Shown piece after piece: positions 35,896 through 44,635 of a stretch of DNA of 64,000 bases (positions are counted from its first letter, which is position 1; each line of letters opens with the position of its first letter). The notes under the pieces are model-generated. The model saw only the letters and a program-made list of their open reading frames with translations. It was not told the origin of the DNA and ran no database searches. Made by a program: the position numbers and the translations under genes. Source of the DNA: a bacterium SCSIO 12741 (lineage in GTDB: Bacteria > Bacteroidota > Bacteroidia > Flavobacteriales_G > Salibacteraceae); the NCBI GenBank assembly GCA_024398055.1, contig CP073749.1:4402594-4466593 (forward strand). The letters run 5' to 3'.

Positions 35896-36506
35896 TAAAT
35901 CAATGCAGATATAAACCTCAAAAATAAATCAGGACGGAAAGCAATGGGAAAGAAAAAGCCAAATAGAGCACCAAAAAAGTGAGCGTCGTGAGCTACGTTG
36001 TCATTACCCCGTTTATCCAAATAATACTCAGCAGCCAGGTAGAGAGGACCAAAGATGTAAGCAGGAATAGGTATGGGCAAAATGAGCAACATGAGTTCCA
36101 TTAGAGGAAAGAACAGAATGGAAGCAAAAAGCACTCCTGCTACTGCTCCTGAAGCACCAATAGAAGAATAAACCACATTATTTCCATGACGAATAACGGC
36201 TGGCAATGCCGCAAATGCAATTCCTCCTACGTACAACAAGAGGAACAAGAACGTGCCTTGGGTGGCCCCAAATTCCCGCTTCATAAAGAGTTCGGTGTTT
36301 TCACCAAACATGTAAAGCACAAAGAGGTTAAAAAACAAATGAACCCAATCGGCATGAATGAAAGCATGGGTAAAAATCCGGTACCACTCCTTGCGATTAA
36401 CCACCATGTAGGGGCTCAATTTCCATTTATGAAAAAGCTCCTGATTGTTAAAAGCCATGATGGAAACCCCGGCGGTAAGAATGATGATAAATAGGGTAAC
36501 GCTCAT
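35895..36506 (-). CDS. Rhomboid family intramembrane serine protease
   Basis: A 203-residue protein with six membrane segments. The catalytic Ser is Ser119 in 'SSIGASGAVAG', and the partner His is His176 in 'DAHFFGALFGF'. The 'WVHLFFNLFVLYMFGENTE' segment is typical of the family. Rhomboids cleave membrane proteins within the bilayer. It is the first gene of a three-gene operon. TAGATTTG (complement of 36511-36518) lies only four bases before the ATG, with a TTTG 17 nt further upstream (36536-36539), so the operon message is probably leaderless. Confidence 0.93.
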   Translation of the reverse strand: MSVTLFIIILTAGVSIMAFNNQELFHKWKLSPYMVVNRKEWYRIFTHAFIHADWVHLFFNLFVLYMFGENTELFMKREFGATQGTFLFLLLYVGGIAFAALPAVIRHGNNVVYSSIGASGAVAGVLFASILFFPLMELMLLILPIPIPAYIFGPLYLAAEYYLDKRGNDNVAHDAHFFGALFGFFFPIAFRPDLFLRFISALI

Positions 36507-36510
36507 TCCG

Positions 36511-36539
36511 CAAATCTATACAAGTACAACTTCTCCAAA
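36511..36539 (-). promoter_or_regulatory. Promoter of the rhomboid operon
   Basis: On the minus strand: TTTG (36536-36539), 17-nt spacer, TAGATTTG (36511-36518), then CGGA and the ATG at 36506. A complete Bacteroidota promoter placed so close to the start codon that transcription should begin at or near the ATG. Confidence 0.65.
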
Positions 36540-36566
36540 TGGACAGAAGGAAGAGTTTTAAGCTTT

Positions 36567-36597
36567 TTTGACCGAAAGAATCTATCCGCTAATTTTG
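36567..36597 (+). promoter_or_regulatory. Promoter of the class III aminotransferase gene
   Basis: TTTG at 36567-36570, an exact 19-nt spacer and TAATTTTG at 36590-36597, six bases before an ATG at 36604. This is the best promoter match in the window. That ATG is one base out of frame with the aminotransferase. Confidence 0.7.
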
Positions 36598-36653
36598 GCC
36601 ACTATGAGCAAACTAAGTCCTTCTCTTGCCCCACTACCTCTCATCCTATAGGT

Positions 36654-37790
36654 TTGGACATTATTAAAGCCCAAGGTGATTTGATCATTGATCGTTCTGG
36701 CAAGGAGTACATTGATTTCATTTCAGGTATCGGGGTGAGTAATTTGGGCCACAACCTTCCGGAAATCAAGGAAGCGATTCGCCGGCAGTTAGACAAACAT
36801 GCCCACGTGATGGTCTATGGTGAATATGAACAGGAAGTGGTGACCGAATTTGCCCATACCCTACTCTCCTTTTTTCCTGATAGGCTGAATGCGATGTATC
36901 CTGTCAATTCTGGAACGGAGGCCAATGAAGCAGCTCTAAAACTGGCCCGAAGGGTAACCGGAAGATCTGAAATTATTTCCTTCCAAGGAGCTTACCATGG
37001 AAATACCACAGGTTCGATGAGTATTTCCTACAATGAGGATAGAAAATACCCCTTTAGGCCCTTGCTGCCGGATGTTCGCTTTATTGCTTTGAATAACTCC
37101 GACCAATTAAATCAAATTACAGATAAGACTGCTGCTGTTTTTCTGGAAACCATTCAAGGAGATGCCGGAGTGCGTATCCCCACAGTTGAATACATGCAAG
37201 CCCTTTTGAAAAAGTGCCGATCAACGGGTACCTTATTGATTTTGGACGAAGTACAAGTAGGCATGGGAAGAACTGGAAAGTTTAGTGCTTTTGAGCACTT
37301 TGACATTGTTCCCGACGTGGTTACCTTAGGTAAGGCACTTGGGGCTGGAATGCCCATTGGAGCTGTTGTAAGTCAAAAGAAATACCTCGATCAATTGAGT
37401 CGATCTCCTGAACTGGGACACATTACCACCTTTGGCGGGCACCCTGTTATTTGTGCCTCGGGTCTGGCCGGATTACGCTATTTCAAAGAACACCGAATCC
37501 TGGATCAAGTGGAAGAAAAAGGACGTTTTATAGAAAATGCCCTCACTCAAATTCCAGGAGTTCAGCTGCGTGCATTTCGTCGAAAAGGAATGATGATTGC
37601 CGTAGAGCTTGACAACCCAGAGCAGGTCAATCAAGTCATTAACGCTTGCCGTGAATCAGGAGTACTGCTCTTTTGGTTTCTCAGTCTGCGTAACGGTTTC
37701 CGTATTGCTCCTCCCTTGAATATTTCCACTCAAAACTTGGAAAAAGCCTGTCAAATCATTCGGCGAGAACTGATTCGGGCCAATTCTTAA
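36654..37790 (+). CDS. Class III (acetylornithine-type) aminotransferase, N terminus probably frameshifted
   Basis: A 378-residue PLP enzyme. 'NSGTEANEAALKLARR', 'GAYHGNTTGSMS', 'LILDEVQVGMGRTGKFSAFE' and the PLP lysine in 'VTLGKALGAGMPIGAVVS' identify the ornithine/acetylornithine aminotransferase family (aspartate aminotransferase family protein). The TTG at 36654 cuts into conserved sequence: homology continues upstream as 'TTSHPIGLD' with no usable start codon in that frame. The ATG at 36604, just behind a perfect promoter, is one base out of frame; one additional C in the CCCC run at 36629-36632 would fuse 'MSKLSPSLAP' to 'TTSHPIGLD'. The substrate is not certain; no arginine genes are near. 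Confidence 0.8.
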   Translation: MDIIKAQGDLIIDRSGKEYIDFISGIGVSNLGHNLPEIKEAIRRQLDKHAHVMVYGEYEQEVVTEFAHTLLSFFPDRLNAMYPVNSGTEANEAALKLARRVTGRSEIISFQGAYHGNTTGSMSISYNEDRKYPFRPLLPDVRFIALNNSDQLNQITDKTAAVFLETIQGDAGVRIPTVEYMQALLKKCRSTGTLLILDEVQVGMGRTGKFSAFEHFDIVPDVVTLGKALGAGMPIGAVVSQKKYLDQLSRSPELGHITTFGGHPVICASGLAGLRYFKEHRILDQVEEKGRFIENALTQIPGVQLRAFRRKGMMIAVELDNPEQVNQVINACRESGVLLFWFLSLRNGFRIAPPLNISTQNLEKACQIIRRELIRANS

Positions 37791-37856
37791 TACAGGGAAG
37801 ACCCTTCGAGTACAGCGGGTTTTATATTTTAGTACGAAATCAAAACTTACTCTATT

Positions 37857-38681
37857 ATGGATTTAACTGTACTCGACAGATACCTTCACAAGATCATTGA
37901 CCTAACCGCCGAATATGGCCCGAAATTACTTTTGGCCCTTCTTGTCCTCTTTATTGGTTTACGGGTGATCAAGTGGATGACCAAGTTGATTCATAATATT
38001 TTCGACAAACAGAAAGTAGATCCTACCCTACGCCCTTTCCTGATTAATCTGGTAAACTGGATGCTCAAGCTGATGCTATTTATCAGCGTTGCCTCCATGA
38101 TGGGTGTTGAAACTACCTCTTTTGTAGCCGTTATTGGTGCTGCTGGTTTGGCCGTTGGTCTGGCTCTTCAAGGTACTTTGGCCAACTTTGCGGGTGGTGT
38201 TTTAATTCTACTCTTCAAACCTTATAAAATTGGTGATTTGATTGAGGCCCAAGGGTATTTTGGAGAAGTTAAGGAGATTCAAATCTTCATTACGGTGATC
38301 ATTACTCCGGATGGAAAAACAGCAGTCATTCCGAATGGCGCAATATCCAACGGAAGTCTGACCAATTTCTCAGAGCAAGGCCAGCTAAGGGTTGACTTGA
38401 CGATTGGCATTTCCTACGACTCTGATATCAAAAAGGCCCGTGAGATTCTTATGGACGTCATGCAAAGTGATCCTAAGGTGTTAAAGGACCCTGCTCCTAT
38501 GGTAGCCGTATCTGAACTCGCTGATAGCTCTGTGAACTTGGCCGTTAGACCCTGGGCTACTCCGGCCGACTACTGGGATGTATACTTTGGTACCCTGGAA
38601 AAAGGTAAAGAGGCTCTGGATGCCGCCAAAATCACTATTCCGTTCCCTCAGCGCGACGTGCACCTGATCAAAGAATCGTAG
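37857..38681 (+). CDS. Small-conductance mechanosensitive channel (MscS family)
   Basis: A 274-residue channel with three N-terminal membrane segments. The pore helix 'FVAVIGAAGLAVGLALQGTL' with 'FAGGVLILLFKPYKIGD' shows the Gly/Ala packing of MscS, followed by the beta domain ('ITPDGKTAVIPNGAISNGSL') and a cytosolic cage. It opens when membrane tension rises, protecting against osmotic downshock. A near-match -7 element (TATATTTT) lies 20 bp upstream. It follows the aminotransferase by 66 bp. Confidence 0.92.
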   Translation: MDLTVLDRYLHKIIDLTAEYGPKLLLALLVLFIGLRVIKWMTKLIHNIFDKQKVDPTLRPFLINLVNWMLKLMLFISVASMMGVETTSFVAVIGAAGLAVGLALQGTLANFAGGVLILLFKPYKIGDLIEAQGYFGEVKEIQIFITVIITPDGKTAVIPNGAISNGSLTNFSEQGQLRVDLTIGISYDSDIKKAREILMDVMQSDPKVLKDPAPMVAVSELADSSVNLAVRPWATPADYWDVYFGTLEKGKEALDAAKITIPFPQRDVHLIKES

Positions 38682-38778
38682 TAAAAAACTACTTCCTACT
38701 TCGATAACTGTCCTTTTGTAAGGGCGATGATTCCATTCCGAAACGTTTGGCGTACTTTTGCCGATCGAAAATGGCACT

Positions 38779-39162
38779 ATGGAATTATTAATGCAAAAAC
38801 TCTGCATGGTTCGCGATATCGGGATTCATGGAAACCTGTTTGGTGGAATCATGATGTCATGGATCGACGAGGCCGCGGCGAGCTACGCGTCTCAAATTTG
38901 CCACACCCCAAATATGGTGACGGTAAAAATTGAGGAAGTAGCCTTCAAAAAGCCCGTTAAGGTTGGATTCCAGATTCGAATTTATGGAGAGGTGGAACAT
39001 GTTGGAAATACGTCCATCACCATGCAAATTGAAGCCCGCAAATACAACGTATATAGCGGAGAAGAAACCTTAGTTTGTAAAACGCGAATTGTTTTTGTTC
39101 GCATTGATGAATCGGGTGAGTCGGTTCCTATTCCGCAACTCGTAAAACAGCGCTATTCCTAA
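38779..39162 (+). CDS. Hotdog-fold acyl-CoA thioesterase
   Basis: About 127 residues from the ATG at 38779. 'GIHGNLFGGIMMSWIDEAAA' is the typical hotdog helix and active-site segment of YciA-type thioesterases, followed by 'VTVKIEEVAFKKPVKVG' and a final 'VPIPQLV'. It hydrolyses acyl-CoA esters. A TTG at 38758 is open upstream but overlaps the TACTTTTG promoter-like element (38753-38760), so the ATG is preferred. Next gene follows after 6 bp. Confidence 0.87.
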   Translation: MELLMQKLCMVRDIGIHGNLFGGIMMSWIDEAAASYASQICHTPNMVTVKIEEVAFKKPVKVGFQIRIYGEVEHVGNTSITMQIEARKYNVYSGEETLVCKTRIVFVRIDESGESVPIPQLVKQRYS

Positions 39163-39168
39163 TACTGG

Positions 39169-39972
39169 ATGGAGGAAAACGTAGGTCTTGCCTTTCTGCT
39201 AACCACTTTTGCTGGTCTTTCCACGGCCATTGGAAGCGCCATAGCTTTTTTTGCCAAAAAGACGAACACCAAGTTATTGTCTTCGGCCATGGGATTTTCG
39301 GCTGGAGTGATGATTTATGTCTCCTTTGCCGAGCTTCTGGTTCATTCGATGGAAATGCTCGCTGAAGAAGTGGGAAAGTCCTATGGCGGATGGATTGTCG
39401 CCGCATCATTCTTCGGTGGAATGCTTGTAACTGGCCTAATCGATAAACTTGTTCCCTCTTTCGAAAATCCCCACGAATTTGACAAAGGTCCGGAACCGAC
39501 CGGAAAGGAGGCTGCCAATAAACAGCTCTACCGAATGGGAATATTTACGGCTTTGGTTATTGGTATTCATAATTTCCCAGAAGGAATGGTGACTTTTATG
39601 GGAAGCTTAAAGGATACTCATTTGGGTATTAGTATCGCCATCGCTGTAGCCGTTCACAACATTCCAGAGGGAATTGCCGTATCGGCTCCCATTTATTACG
39701 CCACGGGCAATCGCAAACGAGCCCTAACCTTCTCGATTCTTAGTGGTTTAGCCGAACCATTTGGAGCCATGGTGGGTTACCTGGTTCTAAGGCAGTTTCT
39801 CAATGATCTGGTCTTTGGTATCGTATTCGCAGCGATAGGTGGAATTATGGTTTTTATTTCCTTCGATCAACTCCTGCCTGCTGCACAAAAATACGGTTCC
39901 CATCACCGCTCACTTTATGGGCTTATCCTTGGAATGGCAGTCATGGCCATCAGCCTTTTACTCTCTCATTAA
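39169..39972 (+). CDS. zupT: ZIP-family zinc transporter, ZupT type
   Basis: A 267-residue membrane protein with eight predicted helices. The two metal-binding helices carry 'GIHNFPEGMVTFMG' and 'AVHNIPEGIAVSAPIYYAT', the hallmark of ZIP proteins that import zinc and other divalent metals. No long His-rich loop. Length matches E. coli ZupT. It follows the thioesterase closely. I see no zinc-regulator site in front. Confidence 0.93.
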   Translation: MEENVGLAFLLTTFAGLSTAIGSAIAFFAKKTNTKLLSSAMGFSAGVMIYVSFAELLVHSMEMLAEEVGKSYGGWIVAASFFGGMLVTGLIDKLVPSFENPHEFDKGPEPTGKEAANKQLYRMGIFTALVIGIHNFPEGMVTFMGSLKDTHLGISIAIAVAVHNIPEGIAVSAPIYYATGNRKRALTFSILSGLAEPFGAMVGYLVLRQFLNDLVFGIVFAAIGGIMVFISFDQLLPAAQKYGSHHRSLYGLILGMAVMAISLLLSH

Positions 39973-40151
39973 CCCCCTTTTACCGACCACGTATAAATAC
40001 CTGGGTAATTCAAGTATTCTTACGCTTACAACTTCCTGCTAATTGGCACAATTTAGAAGGGAAATTAGACGCCCATCCTGGCTTTTTGTAGCATCATGAA
40101 AACCAAGGAATTGGGCTGTTAACGGGGAATTTCCCCGACCGATCTGTGCCC

Positions 40152-41915
40152 ATGGGTATACTTAAACAAGCTGTAAAAATTGGCCGGAGTCCTTCGCGCG
40201 GATTGCTTCTGGTATTCTTTCTATGGATTTCAGTTTCGGCCTTGGCGTCTCAGGATTCCACCCAAACCTCTTCCCCCATTGATGAAGCCAAAAAGGATAA
40301 AACCGAATTGGCCAAAGACGAAAAGACGGGAGCCGGTTTTATCAAAAAGATTCTCAAGATTTTTAAGTCCGACAAAAAGAAGGCGGAAGAAGCTAAAGGA
40401 GATCTCGAAAAGGCCAAGAAATACCGCTCGGCCCATGTACACCTCAAACACATGGTTAAGTACAGCCGATCGGGTTTGTCGGAGGAATCCCACTACGATT
40501 CGCTCTACCCACCAAGTAACGTTAGGTATTTGGGTCCGGTAAATGACACCTTAAACTCGGTGGTGATGGGCTGGCATCCCTATTGGCAGGGAAGTAAATA
40601 CAGAAACTACAATTTTCAATTGCTTAGCGCCATCGCCTATTTCTCCTATGAAGTGGACCCGGCAACGGGAAATTACAAGAGTATTCACGATTGGAAAGAA
40701 ACCGGAATGGTTGATTCCGCCCAGGCCTATGGAACCGAGGTTTACCTCACAGCTACTTTGTTTGGAAAATCAGACAATCGACGGTTCTTATCCAACAAAA
40801 AAGCGATGTCCACCTTTTTGGATAGCGTGATAAGTCTATTGGAGTTACGCGGTGCACAAGGTCTTATGCTCGACTTTGAGAATGTAGCTGCCACCGATCG
40901 CCAGAGGTATGCTAATTTCATAATTCAAGCGGCCGGTCGATTGCATGGCAAGGGATTGAAATTGGGCATGACCATAGCGGTATATGATCCTACCAATGTA
41001 CTTACCATCAATGTTTTGAATGAACAGGTAGATATGGTGGTCATGATGGCTTACGGTTTTCACGGAGCCAAAAGCGATTTTGCGGGCCCGATTTCCACTT
41101 TGAAGTCCAGTGCTATGTGGGGCAAATACGACATCGCCAACGCAGTGCAAACCTACCAGAAAAAGCAGCTCGACTTGTCTAAACTGGTTATCGCATTTCC
41201 CTATTATGGAGCTGAATGGCAAACCGACAACCTGACTATCCCCTCCAGAGCGAAGGTGTTTAAAACCAACCTTACTTATGCTACCATCCAAAAAACCATT
41301 TCCGCTCCCCCTCAGTTTGATACTTCGAGTATTAGTGCCTGGATCCCCTACACCTCCAGCAACAATGACTTGATGCAAGTCTGGTACGATGACAGTTTGA
41401 GCTTAGCTGGAAAATACGATTGGGTACTTAAGAATAAGGTTGCTGGAGTAGGAATTTGGGCCTTGGGTTACGATGACGGTTATACCTCCCTCTGGGCACT
41501 TCTCAACCAAAAGTTTACCGGCCCTAAGGATACCACAGGCTCCGTTACACCCGATAGTTCGGCCGCCCATAGTGATCCAGCAAAAGCCGGAGGTGATGGC
41601 AGCAAGCAATTTGTTGAGTTTGTTTTTAATCACCCGCCGCTGCTGCTTACTATTCTTAGCTTTTTTGTCATTGCCGCTCTACTTGCTTTTGTACTTGCTA
41701 TGACCGGCTGTCAAACCCGTGAAATTCTATTTTCCAGTAGGACTTTTCGCCTTGTATTTTCAGCCTTTTTTGCCGTTTCTCTAATGGCCATACTTCAGTT
41801 TCTGGGGATCTTTAGCAACAACTCCATCTATTCATGGTTGTTCTTTGCACTGGGATTCTTAGCCGCTAATTCCTTACAAATGTTGCACTTCTTACGACCT
41901 AAAGAAAAACCTTAA
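40152..41915 (+). CDS. GH18-like glycosidase with signal anchor and C-terminal membrane helices
   Basis: About 587 residues. An N-terminal hydrophobic segment ('LLLVFFLWISVSALA') is followed by a Lys/Glu-rich region, then a GH18-type barrel from about residue 135 ('VVMGWHPYWQGS', 'IAYFSYEV'). 'GAQGLMLDFENV' near residue 240 carries the final Asp-x-Glu of the GH18 DxxDxDxE motif, but not its first acidic residues. This resembles YaaH/SleL-like peptidoglycan or chitin-cleaving proteins. The last 100 residues contain three to four membrane helices. The ATG at 40152 is chosen over the GTG at 40146. Followed closely by 41922 and the DUF4280 gene. Confidence 0.78.
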   Translation: MGILKQAVKIGRSPSRGLLLVFFLWISVSALASQDSTQTSSPIDEAKKDKTELAKDEKTGAGFIKKILKIFKSDKKKAEEAKGDLEKAKKYRSAHVHLKHMVKYSRSGLSEESHYDSLYPPSNVRYLGPVNDTLNSVVMGWHPYWQGSKYRNYNFQLLSAIAYFSYEVDPATGNYKSIHDWKETGMVDSAQAYGTEVYLTATLFGKSDNRRFLSNKKAMSTFLDSVISLLELRGAQGLMLDFENVAATDRQRYANFIIQAAGRLHGKGLKLGMTIAVYDPTNVLTINVLNEQVDMVVMMAYGFHGAKSDFAGPISTLKSSAMWGKYDIANAVQTYQKKQLDLSKLVIAFPYYGAEWQTDNLTIPSRAKVFKTNLTYATIQKTISAPPQFDTSSISAWIPYTSSNNDLMQVWYDDSLSLAGKYDWVLKNKVAGVGIWALGYDDGYTSLWALLNQKFTGPKDTTGSVTPDSSAAHSDPAKAGGDGSKQFVEFVFNHPPLLLTILSFFVIAALLAFVLAMTGCQTREILFSSRTFRLVFSAFFAVSLMAILQFLGIFSNNSIYSWLFFALGFLAANSLQMLHFLRPKEKP

Positions 41916-41921
41916 TCCCCT

Positions 41922-42218
41922 TTGGAATCTCTGCTCAAATTATTGCCCAAGCTTCAGAAATTCATTGCCAAAGAATTTCTCTGGTCCCTCCTATCGCTCA
42001 TTTTAGGTGTCCCAGTTTTTTTGGTCATGGCTTGGGTAATTGGAGAAATTTTACCCAATCTGGAAGAAGTTCTTGCCGGAGAGCAGATGGCTTTCAATGA
42101 ATTCGTTCTTTACCTTTACGCAACATCGGTAGTCTGCGTTTACTTCGTTCACATTGTAAATGGAGCCATTCAAACCGCAGTTAAGAAAGTAGCAACCGCC
42201 GCCAAGTCGGCTAAATAG
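41922..42218 (+). CDS. Small membrane protein of unknown function
   Basis: A 98-residue protein with two hydrophobic stretches ('LWSLLSLILGVPVFLVMAWV' and 'YLYATSVVCVYFVHIV') and a Lys/Ala-rich C terminus. The start is TTG at 41922, six bp after the GH18-like gene; the TTG is plausible because hydrophobic segment, spacing and frame agree, but no ATG supports it. It precedes the DUF4280 gene by 12 bp. No family recognised; it may anchor or deliver a partner encoded next to it. Confidence 0.55.
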   Translation: MESLLKLLPKLQKFIAKEFLWSLLSLILGVPVFLVMAWVIGEILPNLEEVLAGEQMAFNEFVLYLYATSVVCVYFVHIVNGAIQTAVKKVATAAKSAK

Positions 42219-42230
42219 TAAATCAGAACT

Positions 42231-42617
42231 ATGCCACAACAAGTATGCATGGGAGCCAGTTTAATGTGTTCTTTCGGGGTAGCTCCTTCAAGTTTAGTGG
42301 TACTCCCCACCAACCGGGTAATGACTTCCAATATGCCGGCAGCCAATATTATGGATCATATTCCATTGGTCAATATTCTTCCCTTTGGCATGTGTACTTC
42401 TCTTTCTAATCCAACCGTTGCCAGCGCCACTGCCGCAGCATTCGGAGTTTTAACTCCCATGCCATGCATTCCTGTTATTCCAGCTCCATGGACTCCTGGA
42501 AATCCCATGGTAACCATTGGTAACCAACCCATTATTAACAATACCTCCACCTGCAATTGTGCCTGGGGAGGTGTCATCACGGTCGTATCTCCGGGCCAAG
42601 CCACGGTCATGGATTAA
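42231..42617 (+). CDS. DUF4280 PAAR-like protein
   Basis: A 128-residue, Pro/Ala-rich protein with 'CMGASLMCSFGVAPSSLVVL', 'MPAANIMDHIPLVNILPFGM', 'CIPVIPAPWTPG' and 'CNCAWGGVITVVSPGQA'. These are the repeated strands and cysteines of DUF4280, a PAAR-like domain that forms the sharp metal-stabilised tip of contractile injection systems and type VI secretion. No sheath, tube or baseplate genes are nearby, so this copy could be an orphan tip or cargo adaptor. It follows two membrane-protein genes on the same strand and ends before a terminator. Confidence 0.85.
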   Translation: MPQQVCMGASLMCSFGVAPSSLVVLPTNRVMTSNMPAANIMDHIPLVNILPFGMCTSLSNPTVASATAAAFGVLTPMPCIPVIPAPWTPGNPMVTIGNQPIINNTSTCNCAWGGVITVVSPGQATVMD

Positions 42618-42634
42618 TCTAAATAGATGGGAAT

Positions 42635-42662
42635 AAAAAAGGCCCGCAAGCGAGCCTTTTTT
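42635..42662 (+). terminator. Rho-independent terminator after the DUF4280 gene
   Basis: aaaaaaggcccgc (42635-42647) pairs with gcgagcctttttt (42650-42662) with one mismatch, a very short loop and a T-rich end. It lies 18 bp after the stop of the DUF4280 gene. Confidence 0.8.
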
Positions 42663-43221
42663 AGATTTCACTGGAACGGAGGTTCCATTGAATAAAGTGC
42701 TTTGTAAAACCGGAGGTGGAAAAATCCAACTCTGCAGCTTCCACCAGGGGTGTAAATTCCTTGGAGTAGATTGTAAATATCCAGATGGACATTTAGTAAT
42801 CTTTCCTTTAACACAGAAAATACCACTCGGTTATTGAATTGCATTCCGAAAAATGAATTCAACACAGGCTTTCACTCAAAGCAGGCCTTCTTTTCAAAAG
42901 GTCAACTGAACCGATCCTCTTTTTGAGGTAGACCTTTTCAGACTGCGAACAGCCCTTTCAGATGAACCGGAAACGAACTTGGGCCAGAAGCCTGTTCAGT
43001 AGAACGTTTTACAAAGAACGATACCCAAATGTATCTCAAAATCAAGGAAATACGATGTATTTTCAAGTACCTCTTTTGCACAAAGTATACACCAAGCTTA
43101 TAAACAATTGTGTATTTTGAAGAAACCTACTGTCTATAAGGGTTTTAGAGGAAAAACGAAGAATAAAACTAAGAAATCAACAGGTTGTTTATAACCTGAT
43201 TGTCAATAAGTAAGGCAATTG
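42663..43221. other. 559-bp intergenic stretch without a convincing gene, with nested hairpin
   Basis: No ORF here has codon use or homology that I trust; a 65-codon minus frame (42668-42865) is not convincing. The stretch holds a nested inverted repeat: outer AAAAGGTC (42896-42903) and GACCTTTT (42931-42938) around inner CCTC (42916-42919) and GAGG (42925-42928). A second hairpin, CAGGTT-gtttat-AACCTG, lies at 43182-43199, just after the stop of the minus-strand DsbA-like gene, and might be a weak terminator for it. Confidence 0.6.
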
Positions 43222-43854
43222 CTACGACTTTTGCTTTATCGTTATTTCGTCCAAAATGCGAAATAGGGTTTCACGGTCACTAAACCCCTTGGCAATGAGG
43301 AAAAGCTCCCCTTCCCAGCCTACTACCAGCGCAGGGTAACCCGTAATACCCCAATCGCGGGCTTGATGAAAATCGTAGGTGGTTTGAAGTTTCATTTCCT
43401 CCGACTCAAATTGCTCCTTAAATTGGGCAGGGTCCACTTCCAGTTCTGGTAGCAAATTCAGATAAGTATCAATCTTATCCATCTCTTTCCCTTCCCGGTA
43501 AAAGGCCTTTTGAATCTGCTTAAAGAATTCAAATTCGGCTTCTGGTTTTATTTCCCGCATAACACGCACAGCACGACAAGGCGGTTCGGTATCGTAAACC
43601 CTATCCTCATGATCCAATACCGAATAATCAAAAGGTTGCCCACTTCGCTCAGCCACTTGTTTCCAATGGTGCTTAAGCATATCTGCCAAACCTCCAAAGG
43701 TTTCAGTACCATGCGGACGTAAGCCTCCCATGATCAAATGGAATCCAAACCGATCCCTGTTTTGGTCATATACCGCACTCACTTCGGGTGCAAATCCATA
43801 ACACCAAGAGCACATTGGGTCAGCGAAATAATAAAAGGCATTTTCAATTTCCAT
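43222..43854 (-). CDS. DsbA family thioredoxin-fold protein, FrnE-like
   Basis: A 210-residue protein with 'FADPMCSWCYGFAPEV' (CxxC) near residue 12 and 'DWGITGYPALVVG' with the cis-proline near residue 170. There is no signal peptide, so it is probably cytoplasmic, like FrnE-type oxidoreductases and 2-hydroxychromene isomerase relatives. It may catalyse dithiol-disulfide exchange. TACTTTTG (complement of 43883-43890) lies 28 nt before the ATG. Confidence 0.87.
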   Translation of the reverse strand: MEIENAFYYFADPMCSWCYGFAPEVSAVYDQNRDRFGFHLIMGGLRPHGTETFGGLADMLKHHWKQVAERSGQPFDYSVLDHEDRVYDTEPPCRAVRVMREIKPEAEFEFFKQIQKAFYREGKEMDKIDTYLNLLPELEVDPAQFKEQFESEEMKLQTTYDFHQARDWGITGYPALVVGWEGELFLIAKGFSDRETLFRILDEITIKQKS

Positions 43855-44036
43855 GAATCTAAGAATAAGGAATAAGAAAGAGCAAAAGTACGATTACAGT
43901 AGGCAACGGAGGTGTCAAATAAACCACTAAAGATCACACTTAACATTTCTTTTTTCCGTTCCCTATTCGCCAGGTAATCCGAGGCAAATTAATTTATTGA
44001 TAAACACTATCTTGCAAAACACGAAAACTGCAAATC

Positions 44037-44600
44037 ATGCCATTTATTGAAGTCATTGATCATGAAAACTCCGACGGCGCCTTGCGGGAAATCTATGAGG
44101 ACCTGATTAATAAACGCGGAAAACTGGCTGCCGTACACATGATTCAAAGTTTAAATCCTGACAGCATTGTAAAGCATATGGATTTGTATATGTTGATCAT
44201 GTTTGGCAAATCTCCACTAAAACGCTACCAGCGAGAAATGTTGGGTGTTATCGTGAGTCGAACAAATCGCTGTCAATATTGCGTAGAGCATCATTCAGTG
44301 GCTCTTCAACATTTTTGGAAGGACGCCGAAAAGGTCAAACTTTTGATCAAGGATTTTACTCGAGCTGGTCTCGATGACACGGATTTGCTGCTATGCCTGT
44401 TAGCTGAACAAATGACCTTAAAACCTCATTTCGATTCCAAGGGAGAACTGTATAGAAGGTTGAAAGCTCAAGGGGTAGATGACCGTAGTTTGTTGGATGC
44501 CAATTTGGTTATCGCTTATTTCAACTTTGTTAACCGAACGGTATTAGGCCTTGGGGTAGAATCTTCTCCTGATGAAGTAGGTGGATATAACTACGATTAA
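44037..44600 (+). CDS. AhpD-like carboxymuconolactone decarboxylase-family (peroxidase-related) protein
   Basis: A 187-residue helical protein with 'RTNRCQYCVEHHSVALQHFW' near residue 75: the CxxC and downstream His of AhpD-like peroxidase-related enzymes. They act as thiol-based alkylhydroperoxide reductants or use the redox pair in other ways. No signal peptide. A near-match TATCTTGC lies 23 nt upstream. The next gene starts 35 bp downstream. Confidence 0.85.
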   Translation: MPFIEVIDHENSDGALREIYEDLINKRGKLAAVHMIQSLNPDSIVKHMDLYMLIMFGKSPLKRYQREMLGVIVSRTNRCQYCVEHHSVALQHFWKDAEKVKLLIKDFTRAGLDDTDLLLCLLAEQMTLKPHFDSKGELYRRLKAQGVDDRSLLDANLVIAYFNFVNRTVLGLGVESSPDEVGGYNYD

Positions 44601-44635
44601 CTTTTTAAACCACCATTTCAGCCTAAATTTGCGGT

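Noticed and set aside
40845-41378. 177-codon minus-strand ORF opposite the GH18-like gene
   Set aside because: Antisense to a frame with recognisable GH18 motifs.
42668-42865. 65-codon minus-strand ORF in the gene-free stretch
   Set aside because: No start signal, no recognisable domain, and composition unlike neighbouring genes; might be a remnant, but I cannot support it.
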